DNA of 64,000 nucleotides, taken from the NCBI RefSeq assembly GCF_004343305.1, contig NZ_SMAF01000007.1:124001-188000 (forward strand), read 5' to 3'. The translations under genes were made by a program, and so were the position numbers. The stretch is from Pseudofulvimonas gallinarii. Lineage in GTDB: Bacteria; Pseudomonadota; Gammaproteobacteria; Xanthomonadales; UBA2363. Every line of letters starts with the position of its first letter. The first letter of the stretch is position 1. The notes under the pieces were generated by a model, which worked only from the letters and a program-made list of their open reading frames with translations, did not search any database and was not told where the DNA came from. Below are positions 44,989 to 56,287 of this stretch, piece after piece.

Positions 44989-45852
44989 ATGGACGACCTG
45001 ACCTATACCCTGCGCCAGCTTTGCCTGCGCAACCGCGACGGTAGCCACGCCACCCAGGCCGACCGGCAACGGTCGCTGAGTCTGGCTGCTCGCCAACTGC
45101 GCGAAGCGGGTTTCCGCCAGATGCGGGCCACCTCGCTCAAGGGCAAGCACGTCGAAGCCCTGTTGCAGCGCTGGCAGGCTGAAGGGCTGTCGGCTGGCAC
45201 GCTCAAGAACCGCATGGCGCACCTGCGCTGGTGGGCAGAGAAGGTCGGCAAGGCAGGTATCCTGCCAGCGGACAACACCAAGCTGGGCATCCCTGACCGC
45301 CGCTATGTGACCAACGAGAGCAAGGCCAAGGAACTGGGCGACGGACTGGACAGGATCACCGATCCACACGTCCGCATGAGCCTGCGCCTGCAAGCGGCCT
45401 TTGGCCTGCGGCGGGAGGAGTCCATCAAGTTCCAGCCCCGCTATGCCGACCGTGGTGACCACATTGCCATCAAAGGGTCATGGGCCAAAGGCGGACGTGA
45501 CCGGACGGTGCCGATCACTACGCCGGAGCAGCGGACGGTGCTGGACGAAGCACACCGACTGGCAGGGTTGGGCTCGCTGATCCCGGCGAAAAAGACCTAC
45601 ATCCAGCAACGGCACGTCTACGACGGGCAATGCAAGGCGGCAGGGTTGAGCAACATGCACGGACTGCGGCATCGGTACGCGCAGATGCGGTATGAGGTAT
45701 TGACGGGATGGAAGGCGCTGGCGGCGGGTGGCCTCAGTACTGTGCAATTGGATTCGTCCCAACGCCTGCTGGATCAGCAAGCCCGGCAACAGATCAGCCG
45801 AGAGCTGGGACATGAGCGTGCAACAATAACAGCGATCTACCTGGGAACGTGA
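44989..45852 (+). CDS. ICE-type tyrosine recombinase (integrase domain protein)
   Basis: Recombinase of 287 residues. The N-terminal SAM-like domain (SLSLAARQLREAGFRQM, then LKNRMAHLRWWAEKVGKAG) resembles Phage_int_SAM_2; the C-terminal domain resembles Integrase_1. Catalytic residues are present: Arg in AAFGLRREES, Lys in SWAKGGRDRTVPI, HxxR in MHGLRHRYA, His in LGHERATIT and the nucleophile Tyr in AIYLGT at the very end. It lies 2.1 kb inside the attachment core. Whether it is the recombinase that targets mnmE is not shown. The ATG at 44989 starts at the conserved domain; the longer open frame lacks support. Confidence 0.82.
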   Translation: MDDLTYTLRQLCLRNRDGSHATQADRQRSLSLAARQLREAGFRQMRATSLKGKHVEALLQRWQAEGLSAGTLKNRMAHLRWWAEKVGKAGILPADNTKLGIPDRRYVTNESKAKELGDGLDRITDPHVRMSLRLQAAFGLRREESIKFQPRYADRGDHIAIKGSWAKGGRDRTVPITTPEQRTVLDEAHRLAGLGSLIPAKKTYIQQRHVYDGQCKAAGLSNMHGLRHRYAQMRYEVLTGWKALAAGGLSTVQLDSSQRLLDQQARQQISRELGHERATITAIYLGT

Positions 45853-45906
45853 GATTCCCATCAAGCCACCTCTTGCAACACCAGCTGTTCCCAGCAATTC
45901 GACGGA

Positions 45907-48015
45907 TCAATCTTGTGAGTCACCCCTGGCGAGCACAAACAGATGCCGTTTGGCGCGTGTTGCCGCAACGTGTAGCAGACAACGTTCGGAAACCTCCGTG
46001 TCGTCTGTGACACCGACATCTTCGTCATGGCTGAACTGCTCGGCATACTGCCTGGCGCCGCGATAGCCAGCCAGGATGACGATGTCAAATTCCAGTCCCT
46101 TGACGCGATGCATGGTGGCCAGTCGAATACCCGGTTCCGCAGGATCATCCGTCGTGCCGTGGTCCAGCCTGAGACAAGCTATACCGCGTTGCCGCAAGGC
46201 CAGTGCCAATGCATCCAGATCTTCATTGGTACGGGCCGTGACGCAGATGCGCCTAGCCTCGATATCATCGGCTTTACCATGTTCAACGACGGACAGGATG
46301 TGCTCCACGTCCTGTTGCAAGGAGGCGGATGGAAAGACTTCCGGCAAGTCGCCGTGGGTCAATGAGCGATAGCCGCGCAAGCTGTCGATGCTTCCATCCA
46401 GGTCGTCGATCTCGATACCTTCCAACTGCGCGCAGGCCCAACGTCGAATCTCATCGGTCGTTCGGTAATTGACCTTGAGGGTACGGCTGCGACCTCTTAC
46501 CTCGATCCCCACCTGTCCAAGCGTCACCTTGTGGCGATAGATGCGTTGGTGGGCATCGCCGACGATGAACAAATCGTTCTCGGCCTTGGGCACGGCCGCG
46601 CGAATCAGGGTGTAGGCAGCGGCGCTGATGTCCTGCGCCTCATCCACCACCATGGCGCGAATGCCCAGTTGCGGCTTCTCCTGCAGTATCAGTTGGCAGG
46701 CTTCCCTGAAGGCGTCTTCCGGCTCGCGCAGGTTGGCGGCGTGCAATTGCGCCCGATATTCGGCAAACACCGGCCACAACGCCGTGCGCTGCAAACGGCC
46801 CAATTGCCCGCCACGTCCGATGCGACGGGCACGCATGTAATCCTCCGCCGTTTCGCAACCTTGGGGCAGGATCACGCGCTCGTACTCCGCCCTCAGGAAA
46901 GCGGCGCTGTAGGCAGCGCCTGCGGGCAGCGCGGACAAGGCGGCTTGCCAGAAGCCACGTCGCTGTTTCTCGTCATAGAGCAGCGCGTAGGGATAGCCGA
47001 AGCGGCGCAGCAGGCCTGACGCCCATTGATCCAAGTTGACCACCTGAATCTTGGCCAATTCTTGCGGTGAACACAGCAGAGACAGGTTGTGACGGATGTC
47101 TTCGGCCAGTGTGCGAGTAAAGGTGGTGAAGATGATCGGGCGTCCCGGAAGGTCTGCGTATTGCCTGGCCAACCACCTTGCCCTATGCATGGCCACCACC
47201 GTCTTGCCGGTGCCAGCACCGCCGGTGACCTTGACGGGGCCACTCTTGTTGCCTTCCACCAGTTTGCGTTGGCTCGGATGCAGGAACACACGCCAACGCT
47301 CCAGAGGAGCGGCCAGTAGAGCGTCCAGATCACTGTCATCGGTGAGCACAACAAAGTGGCGACGTGTGCTGTCGCGCGTCAACGCCGCGCCAAAATCTTT
47401 GGGGTCGACCGTTTCGGCGGGTGCCCGCTCGGCCAGTATCTTGTCCAGCGGCTCGCCGGCGGCAAACAGATACAGGGCCTCGAAGGCTTCATCCGGCAAC
47501 TGCGCTTCGAGGGCCTCCAGGTCGGCTTCCGATACAGCCGCTCGCACGGCTGCCAGCCGTTCCTCCGGCACACCCAGCTTGCGGATCTCTCGGTCACGCA
47601 AATCCGCAAACAAGCCCTCGCTCGGGGAGGCTTCGGTTTGGGCTACCTCATTATTGGTCAGGGATTGCGTTTCCTGTACCGCATAAACTTGCAGGCTGCC
47701 CACGTCCGGGTGAATCGCGACGCGGTGGCGCCTGGCCCACTGATAGGCATCGTCGTGACGATCCACCCATAACAGGCAATACACATCGCCTGTTTCCGGC
47801 TTGAGGATGATGCCGCGCAGGTTGTCGTTGATGCGCACCGAGCGCATGTTGGCATCGGCGGCATCATTGATGCGCTCGTAGTTGATACCGCTGGCCAGCG
47901 GGTTCTGGCGGAACTTAGCGACGAAGGTCAGCACCGCTTGTTGGTTCTGGCGCGGAATCCTGGCGAACGATTTCAGAAAGTCGTCCGACATGGCGATCTT
48001 GGGCGAAAGTGCCAT
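45907..48015 (-). CDS. UvrD-family helicase with RelE-like N-terminal domain
   Basis: Protein of 702 residues. The first ~110 residues have the RelE/ParE toxin fold pattern (FLKSFARIPRQNQQAVLTFV, RSVRINDNLRGIIL, YCLLWVDRHDDAYQWARRH). A linker (about 115-240) leads to an SF1 helicase: Walker A GGAGTGKT (265-272), DEAQD (458-462), QRIYRHK, a motif V region TMHRVKGLEFDIVIL and a motif VI region LLHVAATRAKRHLFVL. Last gene of the operon: its ATG lies one base after the preceding TGA, with AAGGAA as ribosome site. The RelE-like part might bind ribosomes, RNA or DNA. It converges with the integrase. Confidence 0.85.
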   Translation of the reverse strand: MALSPKIAMSDDFLKSFARIPRQNQQAVLTFVAKFRQNPLASGINYERINDAADANMRSVRINDNLRGIILKPETGDVYCLLWVDRHDDAYQWARRHRVAIHPDVGSLQVYAVQETQSLTNNEVAQTEASPSEGLFADLRDREIRKLGVPEERLAAVRAAVSEADLEALEAQLPDEAFEALYLFAAGEPLDKILAERAPAETVDPKDFGAALTRDSTRRHFVVLTDDSDLDALLAAPLERWRVFLHPSQRKLVEGNKSGPVKVTGGAGTGKTVVAMHRARWLARQYADLPGRPIIFTTFTRTLAEDIRHNLSLLCSPQELAKIQVVNLDQWASGLLRRFGYPYALLYDEKQRRGFWQAALSALPAGAAYSAAFLRAEYERVILPQGCETAEDYMRARRIGRGGQLGRLQRTALWPVFAEYRAQLHAANLREPEDAFREACQLILQEKPQLGIRAMVVDEAQDISAAAYTLIRAAVPKAENDLFIVGDAHQRIYRHKVTLGQVGIEVRGRSRTLKVNYRTTDEIRRWACAQLEGIEIDDLDGSIDSLRGYRSLTHGDLPEVFPSASLQQDVEHILSVVEHGKADDIEARRICVTARTNEDLDALALALRQRGIACLRLDHGTTDDPAEPGIRLATMHRVKGLEFDIVILAGYRGARQYAEQFSHDEDVGVTDDTEVSERCLLHVAATRAKRHLFVLARGDSQD

Positions 48016-48016
48016 T

Positions 48017-51000
48017 TCAATGTTCCTTCAAGCTATCCAGAAGCGCCTGGACGGGCGCGTCATCGGTTGCGATATGGATCGTCCAGCCTTCTACCTCGAA
48101 GCGGGACGCATCGGTCTGGTAATCGGCCAGCAGCACGGCGATCTTCAGGCTGACCCAGGCCAGTTCCGCCTCCGCCAGTACCCGGCCGCGCCCGTCGATC
48201 AATTCGAAGCCGACTTCCGGCAGCGGTGCTCCTGCATGCGCCAATGCAAGCAACCATGCCTGCACATCCGGGCTGGCCAGCTCCAGTGCCGTTTGCCAAT
48301 GACTGTCGAACGTCTGTTCTGCTTGGCGCAGTGCAGGACTGGCTTGGAAACCAGGCAGGCCAGTCATCTCGTCATGGCCTGCCCAAAGATGACGCAAGGG
48401 TAACAGCAGGTTCAGGCATTGCCAGAGATGGCGCCAGCGCCGTTGCAGATCGGCCTCCGGTACATCGCCCGGTTGCCACTGCACCAGCACGACAGGCTCT
48501 GCGGATACAGCAGCCTGGCCGGTCATCCACTGTTGCAACTGTTCCGGCGACAGGCCTGCCAGCCATTGCGCGACAGCACTCAAGGAGCGATGACCCCAGC
48601 GGTGTAGGTGGGTGTCGGGCAATAAGCCATAGTCGTCGAGCCGACGGAGGAAGGTACCTTGCTTGAAGCCTTGCAAGGCGGCGTCATCGCCAGGTGGCAC
48701 TGACATGGCCGCCCCCAGTACGCCGGCGAGGCGGCGCAAGGCATCGTGCCGCCCCTCCGCCAGCCGCCGATGCAGTTGGAGGAAAGGTGACAAACGGTGG
48801 AAGGCGGCCAACGAGGCGATCCCCTGGGCTTCGCATAGACGTGTGACCACCTGATCGGCAGGCCCGAGCAGCAACTCGTCCCAGGCCGTGGAATCCGGGG
48901 CCGCTTCGGCACGCAAGGCCGCGTCAACGTCGTCCCAGGTCAGCGTCCACGCAGCGAACCGCCCACTCTTGGCTACCGCCATGCGCTTGGCCAAGTCTTC
49001 GGCCACGATGTGCTTGTGGTACTGCCAGCCATCCGTGAATACCGCGACCGGCACATCGTCCACGCCGTCGTCGGGCCAGAAGACGAAATCCGGTTTGCAT
49101 GGCACGACCACGCCCTCGCGCTCGCCGAGAGGCACCTGCAATTCCAGACGCCAGCGGCGATTGCCTGCCTGGACCAGGTATCCATGCTTGCCGCCGACGA
49201 GCTTGTCCTTGAGCGTGAAAGTCACGCCAGCATGCTCGCGCCGCAGTGCCTCAAGGAATCGTTTCTCCAGCGTGCTTTCCAGCAAGCTGTTGTCCGTTTG
49301 CTGGGAAAGGTTGCTGACACGCTTCAGCGCTGCACGATGCTCCAGTATCTGTGCCAACAGCTTCTGCGCCACCGTGCGCGAGATGGCTTGGCGTTCATGG
49401 CTGTTGCGGTAGCGGTACATACACCGATAGCAGCCGTCGGCGGTGTCGTCCTGGTTGCAGGTGCAGGTGTTCAATGCGGTTGCCGCCTGACTGAATACTT
49501 CGAACAGCGGGGCTGGATCGCGCATCAGTTCCTTCAAATATCCGGTGCCGCCCGGCACGCTGTCGTAGATCACCAGATAGATTCGCGCCGACTCCGAGTC
49601 GGCGGCCATCCGTACGTCGGTAGCGATGCGCAGGTGCGCCACCGCCCCTTTGAAGCGTTTGCTCAGTCCCAGCTCCAGCGCGGAGATGAAGCTCAGCAAG
49701 GCTTCCTTGGATTCGGCAAATCCGACCTCGGGCAGGAACAGCCGGATACCTTCGCTGGCGAATTCCCGGTACAGGAAGATGCATTGCTGGGCGCTGGCCT
49801 CGGGTATTTTCCGGCGTGAGCACCAGGGGGCATGGTTGCGATACAGCTCTTCGGCCTTGCGGCGACGCTGTAGCGTGCCGCACTCAGGGCAAATGGCGAA
49901 GCCCGGCCGGTTGAGTTCTTCGCCCGCGATGGTCATCGGCGTGGCATCCACCGTCTGCTCGCCGAAGTTCACCTCGCGGAATGTCACCCGGTCAAGGAAT
50001 TCGAACCCGAATGGGAAACTGGGGTTGTCGATGGCGAACGCCTGGCGCACCGCTTCTGGCGGACTATCCACCAGCGCCTGGCGCACGTAGAAACCACGTG
50101 TGCGCTCGTCGGAGTCATCGGCGATCCGGCTTTCTCGGTCCAGCGTGCGTGCGAACACGGTGGTCAGGCGCAGCATTTCATGGACCCGCCCGGTGTCGCG
50201 CCACTGGCCATCGCCGCAACGTGGGCATTGGTGGTGCCTGTCGCCCGCCGACAAGGGCTCCGCGTAGGAGCACTGGCGGCACAGGCGCCAGGCCTCTGGT
50301 TTGACACGAGACACATCTACCTGGTTGATGACCACCCGGCGGCCTTCGGCATAGAAGGTGTTGTTGGGCGCCAGCTCGGTGATGGCGGTTGCGCCGGGGC
50401 GCTCGTATTCAAAGGTCAGTGGCTCGGCAGGCGGTCCTTCCCGGCGGGTGTCGCGCACGATGATCGAGCGTAGCAGCACGCCTTGTTCGGGGAATGCATA
50501 GTTGGGCAGCAGGCCTTCGTCGGCAAAGACGTTCAGGGTGAGCTTGCCCTCAATGCCACCGATCAGGCGCGCCAACGCCGCACGTTCCTGGCGCAGGGTT
50601 TTCAGTTCTTCTTCCTGTTCCTCGCCGCGCACAGGAAGCTGCTCCAGCTTCTCCACTTCCTTGACGGTCTTCTCGCGCAGACGCTTGATCTGCGCCACGT
50701 CACGGGCGATACCCTGCAGCTTGCTGACGATCTTGAAGCTCAGGGAGCTTTCCTCGTCCTGCCGACCATTGACGAAACGTGCCAGCCACTGCCGGGTGGC
50801 TTCGGTCAGGATCTGCCCGCCATCCTGCTGGAACAGCGCCAGGAAGCGATCCAGCAAGCTGGCCCGGTGTGCCTCCACATACTCCAGCCAGGGGAAGGGA
50901 AAGCGCGTCGTCGCACCGTTGTCCACTGCGCTGAGCACCATGCGGATCTCCTGCGGAATCGAGGCGTTACGACCCCGTTCGCGCACCCAGCAATCCAGCG

Positions 51001-54000
51001 TGAACGCCGTCAACTGGCGCTCCAGCACCGCCGAGGCGTTGAGGAACACACCTGGTGCCGGCACGCTGCCGGCGATCATTTCCCTGGGGTCGGCCCAGAA
51101 ATACAGGTCGTGCGGTTTGCTGGCCGCCATGGTCAGCAACAAGGCATTGCCGGTGCTGCGTCCTGCGCGTCCCGCGCGCTGGATGTAGTTGGCTTGCTGT
51201 GGCGGCACGGAACACTGCAGCACTGCCGACAGATCGCCGATGTCGATACCCATCTCCAGCGTCGGCGTGGCCGAGAGCACATTGATGCTGCCAGGAGCCT
51301 GACTATCGGACTTGAAGCTGTGCTCCACCCGCTCACGCGTACCGCGTGGCAGTAGGCCAGTGTGTTCGTGGGCGACCACGCGCTGGATGTCCGCACGCAG
51401 ATACAGGCTGCGATAATAGTCGGCATCCCCTTCCGCCAGCGCTTCCAGATGCCCTCGGCAGCCGGGATGCCGACAAGGCTGCCCGGCGAGCGAAACTTCA
51501 GCCCCGGTGCGCCACTCGCTACGGCAGGTGTCGCAACGCCAGGCGCGGCTGCCCAGGGACACCAGAAAAGCGCCAGGCTCCAGCCCCCACACGCGAATCT
51601 CCGGCTGGCCATCTGCCTGTTCAGCACCGAGCAAACCCACGTCGGCCAGCGCCTCGAATGCCAGCTGATACAGTGCTGGCAGCAAACTGTCAGCGCCGAG
51701 GGCCAACGCATGCAGCGGTTTCAGTGTCTTGAAGGCCCAGGCGCGATACCACTTCGCGTGGCTACCCAACACACCGACGCAGCGCTGGTAATCGACCAGG
51801 CTCACGAAGCGTGGCGGACGCGGGCCAGACAGCATTTGGAACTGCACCGGATTGCGCTTGTAGACCCACGGCCGATTGCCGACCTGTGCATAGAAATGCA
51901 ATCCGGGATCACGCCAGGCCCCCAGCCGCTGCAGGGATTGCACGATGCCCTGCAGGAATACCGCCAGGGCATCTGCCGACACACCAGCCAGCGGCTCCAT
52001 CGTGGCCTGCAGGCGTGGCAGCATCCACTGCACGGCCGATGTCAGTAGCTGTGGTGGCGGTTCCACGCTGGCGGTCCCGGTCACGGTTAGGCTGCGGCCG
52101 ATATGGGCGTCCTGGCCGAACTCGGCATTCAGCACCCACGGCAGGATGCGACGCAAATCCTGCGGCAACTCGCTACTGGCTGGCAGCGACCCTTCGCGCA
52201 TCAGCGTTTCAAAATCCCGCAGCCAATGCAGTTGCGGCGGCAGGAAGTTGGCCAGGTAATGGCCCTGCCCCATTGCTGGCAGCCAGTGGTCCTCGAAGGC
52301 TTGCGGCAGTTGCGCCAGCGTCAGCGGTTCCCCGGCCTGCTGCGCTGCGGCAATGACCTGGGCTACCGCCGGGCGCAGGTTCAAGCGCCAGGTCCGGGCC
52401 GCCAGGAACCCCGCACGGTGTGCCGCGTCCTGCACCGAATCGGAAAACGCGATCAGCTTCTTGTCCGGGTTGAAACGTGAGCCGAACAGTTGCGCCAGCA
52501 TCACCGCTGCCAGGCTGGCCGCTTGCGAACCGACAATCGACAGCGTCTTGTGCCCGCCGCAGTACGGGCAGTCGTGATGGGAACGGGTATAGCGGGCGCC
52601 GTTGCGCGTGCCTTCGCGCAGGTTGGCAGTCACATCGACATCCACCAGCGCGACCGGGTCCTCGGCACAGTCGCAGTGCGTCTGCCCCAGCGCATGCAGG
52701 GTACCGCAGCGCGGGCAGACCTTCTTGTGCTCGAACACCTTCGGGTCCGCGCTTTCGCCATGGGGGAACAGAAAGCGGGTGCTGACATCCTCGGCGAAGA
52801 AGGCGCTGTAGAACTGCTGGATGTCCTGGTTGAATTGATTCGGGCTGGTCCTGGGCAAGGTGGTGCCCCAGCCGGTGGCGTGGCAGTCTCGGCAGTGGAT
52901 CACCGGCAACCAGACCTGTGTCTGCTCGGCCTTGCCCAGATCGTCGTGATGAGTCAGTCGAGGCGGGTTGCCCAACGAAGCCACCATGCGGCGCAACTCG
53001 CGTAGCCAAAGCTCCACCTTGACTTGCAGGAAGAAGGTCACGTCCTGTTCGCCGCGCACCGCGTCGAGCGACACGCCGCGAGGCTGGCGCGCATGCGCCA
53101 CCAGCGCCAGCAGGCTGCCCAGCCACAGCAGCGGATAGCGGGTGTCGGCATGGGGTGGCAGGCGGCGCGCCAGTACCGCCAGCAGATCGTCCAGCGCCAC
53201 GGCGCGTGGCCCCAGGCGCTCCATATCGCGCAACAGGTTCTGGAAGGCGAAATGGCTTTTCAGCATCCCGCCCAAGCGACAGCGCCAGCCCGCATCGTTC
53301 ACTTGCTCGGCGCTGCATGGGGTGCCGAACCACAGTGGCACCTGGGCCGCCAGCCAGGACGGCAAGCCGTCATGGCCTGCCGGATCCAGCACCGACACGG
53401 CGTCCGGCAGCGGAGATTGGGTGAACTCCACCACGGCATCCGCCAGATAGTCCGCCACCGGCTCGCGGTCTTCGGCGATCACGACTTGGTCATCCAGCGT
53501 CTCGCCGAAGATCTGGCCGGCAAACGCCAGCAGATCCTGTTCGCCATCGCTGCCCAGCGTGGCCGAGGTGCCCACGCACACCAGTTGCCCCGGCGGCGTC
53601 TCCAGTCGGCCTTTGAGGCGGCGAATCAGGCAGGCCAGATCCGTACCCTGGGCACCGTCGAAGGTGTGCAACTCATCGACCACCAGATAGCGCAGCGTAT
53701 CCGGTTGCTGCCGCGCCCACAGTGGCGCATCGGCGGCACGGATCAGCAGGAAATCCAGCATCTTGTAGTTGGTCAGCAGGATATCCGGCGGGTTTTCGCG
53801 CAGGGCGTTGCGGTCGGTGATGATCGAGAAGCCGCCATCGGCCAGTTGCTGCACGCGGGAGGATTCCTCGGCCGGGGCCTCGCCCACGTACAGGCCCGCG
53901 CGGATACCGGCCAGGGCCGGTGTGCGCAGGATCTCCTTGGCCAGGCGGCTGGCCTGGTCCGAGGCCAGCGCGTTCATCGGGTACAGGATGATGGCCTTGA

Positions 54001-54379
54001 TGCCCGGCCGGCCCAGTTCCCGTTGTTCGCGGCAATGCTCCAAGATTGGATAGAGGAAGCACTCGGTCTTGCCCGAGCCGGTGCCAGTGGCCACCAGGGT
54101 CGATCGGGCCTGCTCGCCGGTCAGGCGGGCGAACGCCCGGCCCTGGTGAGCATGGGGCACGAAGCCCGGCGGTAGCCAGCCGAACGCGGGCTGGCCCCTG
54201 TCGGGCTGCTTGCGGAACGGCAGCGGCAAGGTCAGGTACGGCCCCTTGAACACCCGGTCACGGTCGGCCAGGAAGCGCTGGATCAGGCCATCAAAGCCCG
54301 GCGTGGTGGCCGGGAAGGCGGCGCGCAGGAAGTCGGCGACGCCTTGGGTGATTTGCTCGGAAACGATCAGGGGTTGCAT
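48017..54379 (-). CDS. Giant DEAD-type helicase with DUF1998 zinc modules (DruE/DrmA-DrmB-like)
   Basis: Protein of 2120 residues. Motif I GTGSGKT (99-105), a DELH box (235-238) and TSATLG (271-276) define the first RecA domain. Motifs near [18 protein letters not shown] and QRAGRAGR mark the second. Cys pairs follow: CRDC, CPRC, CDTC, CRQC, CPRC, CPEC, and the MZB/DUF1998 cluster [15 protein letters not shown]. About residues 1690-1810 look like a restriction-endonuclease fold (CKPDFVFW, then [11 protein letters not shown]). The size fits DruE of Druantia; the helicase plus DUF1998 content also resembles DISARM DrmA and DrmB fused. The ATG at 54379 is one base after the preceding stop, with GGAGC ahead. 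Confidence 0.85.
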   Translation of the reverse strand: MQPLIVSEQITQGVADFLRAAFPATTPGFDGLIQRFLADRDRVFKGPYLTLPLPFRKQPDRGQPAFGWLPPGFVPHAHQGRAFARLTGEQARSTLVATGTGSGKTECFLYPILEHCREQRELGRPGIKAIILYPMNALASDQASRLAKEILRTPALAGIRAGLYVGEAPAEESSRVQQLADGGFSIITDRNALRENPPDILLTNYKMLDFLLIRAADAPLWARQQPDTLRYLVVDELHTFDGAQGTDLACLIRRLKGRLETPPGQLVCVGTSATLGSDGEQDLLAFAGQIFGETLDDQVVIAEDREPVADYLADAVVEFTQSPLPDAVSVLDPAGHDGLPSWLAAQVPLWFGTPCSAEQVNDAGWRCRLGGMLKSHFAFQNLLRDMERLGPRAVALDDLLAVLARRLPPHADTRYPLLWLGSLLALVAHARQPRGVSLDAVRGEQDVTFFLQVKVELWLRELRRMVASLGNPPRLTHHDDLGKAEQTQVWLPVIHCRDCHATGWGTTLPRTSPNQFNQDIQQFYSAFFAEDVSTRFLFPHGESADPKVFEHKKVCPRCGTLHALGQTHCDCAEDPVALVDVDVTANLREGTRNGARYTRSHHDCPYCGGHKTLSIVGSQAASLAAVMLAQLFGSRFNPDKKLIAFSDSVQDAAHRAGFLAARTWRLNLRPAVAQVIAAAQQAGEPLTLAQLPQAFEDHWLPAMGQGHYLANFLPPQLHWLRDFETLMREGSLPASSELPQDLRRILPWVLNAEFGQDAHIGRSLTVTGTASVEPPPQLLTSAVQWMLPRLQATMEPLAGVSADALAVFLQGIVQSLQRLGAWRDPGLHFYAQVGNRPWVYKRNPVQFQMLSGPRPPRFVSLVDYQRCVGVLGSHAKWYRAWAFKTLKPLHALALGADSLLPALYQLAFEALADVGLLGAEQADGQPEIRVWGLEPGAFLVSLGSRAWRCDTCRSEWRTGAEVSLAGQPCRHPGCRGHLEALAEGDADYYRSLYLRADIQRVVAHEHTGLLPRGTRERVEHSFKSDSQAPGSINVLSATPTLEMGIDIGDLSAVLQCSVPPQQANYIQRAGRAGRSTGNALLLTMAASKPHDLYFWADPREMIAGSVPAPGVFLNASAVLERQLTAFTLDCWVRERGRNASIPQEIRMVLSAVDNGATTRFPFPWLEYVEAHRASLLDRFLALFQQDGGQILTEATRQWLARFVNGRQDEESSLSFKIVSKLQGIARDVAQIKRLREKTVKEVEKLEQLPVRGEEQEEELKTLRQERAALARLIGGIEGKLTLNVFADEGLLPNYAFPEQGVLLRSIIVRDTRREGPPAEPLTFEYERPGATAITELAPNNTFYAEGRRVVINQVDVSRVKPEAWRLCRQCSYAEPLSAGDRHHQCPRCGDGQWRDTGRVHEMLRLTTVFARTLDRESRIADDSDERTRGFYVRQALVDSPPEAVRQAFAIDNPSFPFGFEFLDRVTFREVNFGEQTVDATPMTIAGEELNRPGFAICPECGTLQRRRKAEELYRNHAPWCSRRKIPEASAQQCIFLYREFASEGIRLFLPEVGFAESKEALLSFISALELGLSKRFKGAVAHLRIATDVRMAADSESARIYLVIYDSVPGGTGYLKELMRDPAPLFEVFSQAATALNTCTCNQDDTADGCYRCMYRYRNSHERQAISRTVAQKLLAQILEHRAALKRVSNLSQQTDNSLLESTLEKRFLEALRREHAGVTFTLKDKLVGGKHGYLVQAGNRRWRLELQVPLGEREGVVVPCKPDFVFWPDDGVDDVPVAVFTDGWQYHKHIVAEDLAKRMAVAKSGRFAAWTLTWDDVDAALRAEAAPDSTAWDELLLGPADQVVTRLCEAQGIASLAAFHRLSPFLQLHRRLAEGRHDALRRLAGVLGAAMSVPPGDDAALQGFKQGTFLRRLDDYGLLPDTHLHRWGHRSLSAVAQWLAGLSPEQLQQWMTGQAAVSAEPVVLVQWQPGDVPEADLQRRWRHLWQCLNLLLPLRHLWAGHDEMTGLPGFQASPALRQAEQTFDSHWQTALELASPDVQAWLLALAHAGAPLPEVGFELIDGRGRVLAEAELAWVSLKIAVLLADYQTDASRFEVEGWTIHIATDDAPVQALLDSLKEH

Positions 54380-54380
54380 G

Positions 54381-56282
54381 TCAAAGCTCCCCCTCTTTGG
54401 GCGTTACATAAGCCTGATGCGGGTGTTTGGCGCTTTCCGGGTAACGGAAACGCAGCTCGCCATTGCGCACCATCGGAATCAGATGCTTGTTACGCAAATA
54501 TTGCCGACTCTTGCCCAGAAAGGTTGCAAGCTGATCCACTGTCAGCGGCTTCCACTCGCACAGGCGGCAAATGGCGTCACGCAGGGCGGCCTCCGTTGTA
54601 CGTCCTTTCAGGGTTGCAAGAAAGGTTGCAAGCTCAGGCGACAAGGTTGCAAGCTCAAGGTTGCAAGCTTCGTCGGGTTGGGTGGCATGCTCGGCTGAGC
54701 GGCTGTGCAGGGTGTCGGCATGGGACGGAACATCCAGCGGCAGTTCAGTCTGGTCGGAAGGGACGCTTGCCTGGCGCTCGGAAGCCGCCAGGGTGTAGTA
54801 GGTGCGGCTGCCCGCTCCTTGCTTCTCCAACAGTCCCCGGTCGCGCAGCCGGCGCAGGACCAGGCTGGCCGCCAGCGTATCCAGTCCGCAAAAATCCCGG
54901 CAGGCCGTGTTATCCACCGCGCCCGTGGCGCGAACGTAGATCAACACCTTGGCTTCGTCGGCACTGACCACCGCGCCGGCGAACCCCCGCAGCCAGGCAT
55001 GGTCGTCCTCGGTCAGCAGGTTATGCAGGAATAGGGTGAGCCGGAACTCGTTGGCCTGCCGGTCGGAGTGAAATTCCGGCAAGGGCAAGCCCGCCTCGGC
55101 GGCCAGGCGTCGCATGGCGCGGATGCCGGTGCCTTTGGCTTCGGCCAGGTGCAGGTCGTGCAGCACGGCGGCAATGGCCGGGTTGCGCAGGCGCGACCCC
55201 GGCGTACCCAACTGCGCGGGCTCCTTGAGGGAATAGCCGACATTGCGGATTTCGATGCGGTTGCTGTAGCGGATGATCTGGGTCGGGCTATGCACGGTAT
55301 AGCTGCGGTGCATGGCGGCATTGGCCAGTGCCTCGCGGATCACCTTGCGCGGCAGGATCGGCTCCTGCACGCTGTGCAATTGCCCTTCGGGCAGACGAAA
55401 GCCCTTGGGCAACTCGTCGATGATGCTGGCCTCGGCCTGCGGCAACGCCAGCAACAGCGGCTTGCGGATGTCGATGGACTGGAAGCGGTTTTCCGGGTCT
55501 TCCACCCATTCGTTGCCGGGCACGCGGATGTAGTCGATGCGTACCATGGGCAACAATCGACGCAGCGCCAGTGGCTTGCCGAACAGCACGATGCCGGCAA
55601 GCGTCGGCTGCAATCGACCATCCACGCGGCGCAACGCGCCCAAGGCTTCGAGCAGGTCCTCGTCGCCGTAATCCAGCTCTTCGGCTTGGGGGTTGATGCG
55701 GGCACGTTCGCGCCGATAGGCCGCTACGGCGGTCGGGTCGAAGTCGTCCAGCCGGGCATCGGGCAGGATGCTGGAATCCGGCCCATGCAGCGGCTGGCTT
55801 TCGCCGCGCAGCACCCACAGGTCTTCATCCACGCAATGCTGGTCGCTGGAACCGATGCGGCGGTAGGCGCCGCGCGGCAAACCGGTAGCCTTGAGATAGA
55901 CCGGCTTCTGCGTGACATCGGCCTCGGGCACGTACACCACCAGCACCGTCTTGCCGTCCACGATCTCGGTCTGCATCTCCGGCCGCAAGGCGACATTGAG
56001 CATGGACGCGCACTGGCTGGCCAATTCGCGCTGCACCTTGTCAGGGTCGGGCAGGCCGGCAGCCTGGTACACCGTATCGCCCTTGTCGTTGACGAACCAG
56101 TCCGCACCCAGCAGCAGATAACCACCCTCCAGCCCCGGCTCATTGGCGAAGGCGATGACCGTCTGCATCACGGATTTGCCCAGTTCGCTGGCGCGCTTGG
56201 CCTCGATGCGGGTGGACTCATCGACCGAGTTGAGTTCTTCGAAGAGGTCGGTGGCGCTACGCATGCTTCTGTTTTCTCGCAT
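54381..56282 (-). CDS. AlbA_2 (Schlafen-like) / HATPase_c_4 DNA-binding protein
   Basis: Protein of 633 residues (627 if the ATG at 56264 is used). The N-terminal AlbA_2 domain ([33 protein letters not shown]) resembles the Schlafen/AlbA_2 fold. A central part contains a C-terminal GHKL-like HATPase_c_4 region ([33 protein letters not shown]). Winged helices end the protein ([38 protein letters not shown]). Such COG2865 proteins are regulators or nucleases in several defence clusters. It starts 5 bases after the KAP gene. The C-terminal part has a recurrent ELAT(L/F) repeat. Confidence 0.8.
   Translation of the reverse strand: MRENRSMRSATDLFEELNSVDESTRIEAKRASELGKSVMQTVIAFANEPGLEGGYLLLGADWFVNDKGDTVYQAAGLPDPDKVQRELASQCASMLNVALRPEMQTEIVDGKTVLVVYVPEADVTQKPVYLKATGLPRGAYRRIGSSDQHCVDEDLWVLRGESQPLHGPDSSILPDARLDDFDPTAVAAYRRERARINPQAEELDYGDEDLLEALGALRRVDGRLQPTLAGIVLFGKPLALRRLLPMVRIDYIRVPGNEWVEDPENRFQSIDIRKPLLLALPQAEASIIDELPKGFRLPEGQLHSVQEPILPRKVIREALANAAMHRSYTVHSPTQIIRYSNRIEIRNVGYSLKEPAQLGTPGSRLRNPAIAAVLHDLHLAEAKGTGIRAMRRLAAEAGLPLPEFHSDRQANEFRLTLFLHNLLTEDDHAWLRGFAGAVVSADEAKVLIYVRATGAVDNTACRDFCGLDTLAASLVLRRLRDRGLLEKQGAGSRTYYTLAASERQASVPSDQTELPLDVPSHADTLHSRSAEHATQPDEACNLELATLSPELATFLATLKGRTTEAALRDAICRLCEWKPLTVDQLATFLGKSRQYLRNKHLIPMVRNGELRFRYPESAKHPHQAYVTPKEGEL
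54522..54667. repeat. Five copies of the 9-mer GGTTGCAAG inside the AlbA_2 gene
   Basis: Exact copies start at 54522, 54612, 54624, 54645 and 54659, all within 146 bases. On the coding strand (CTTGCAACC) they contribute to [14 protein letters not shown] and QLATF in the linker before the last winged helix. The spacing is irregular, so simple slippage does not explain all copies. Confidence 0.6.
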
Positions 56283-56287
56283 AGGTA

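Noticed and set aside
54600-54670. CRISPR-like array suggested by repeated GGTTGCAAG
   Set aside because: The repeats are only 9 bases long, unevenly spaced, and lie within an intact reading frame.
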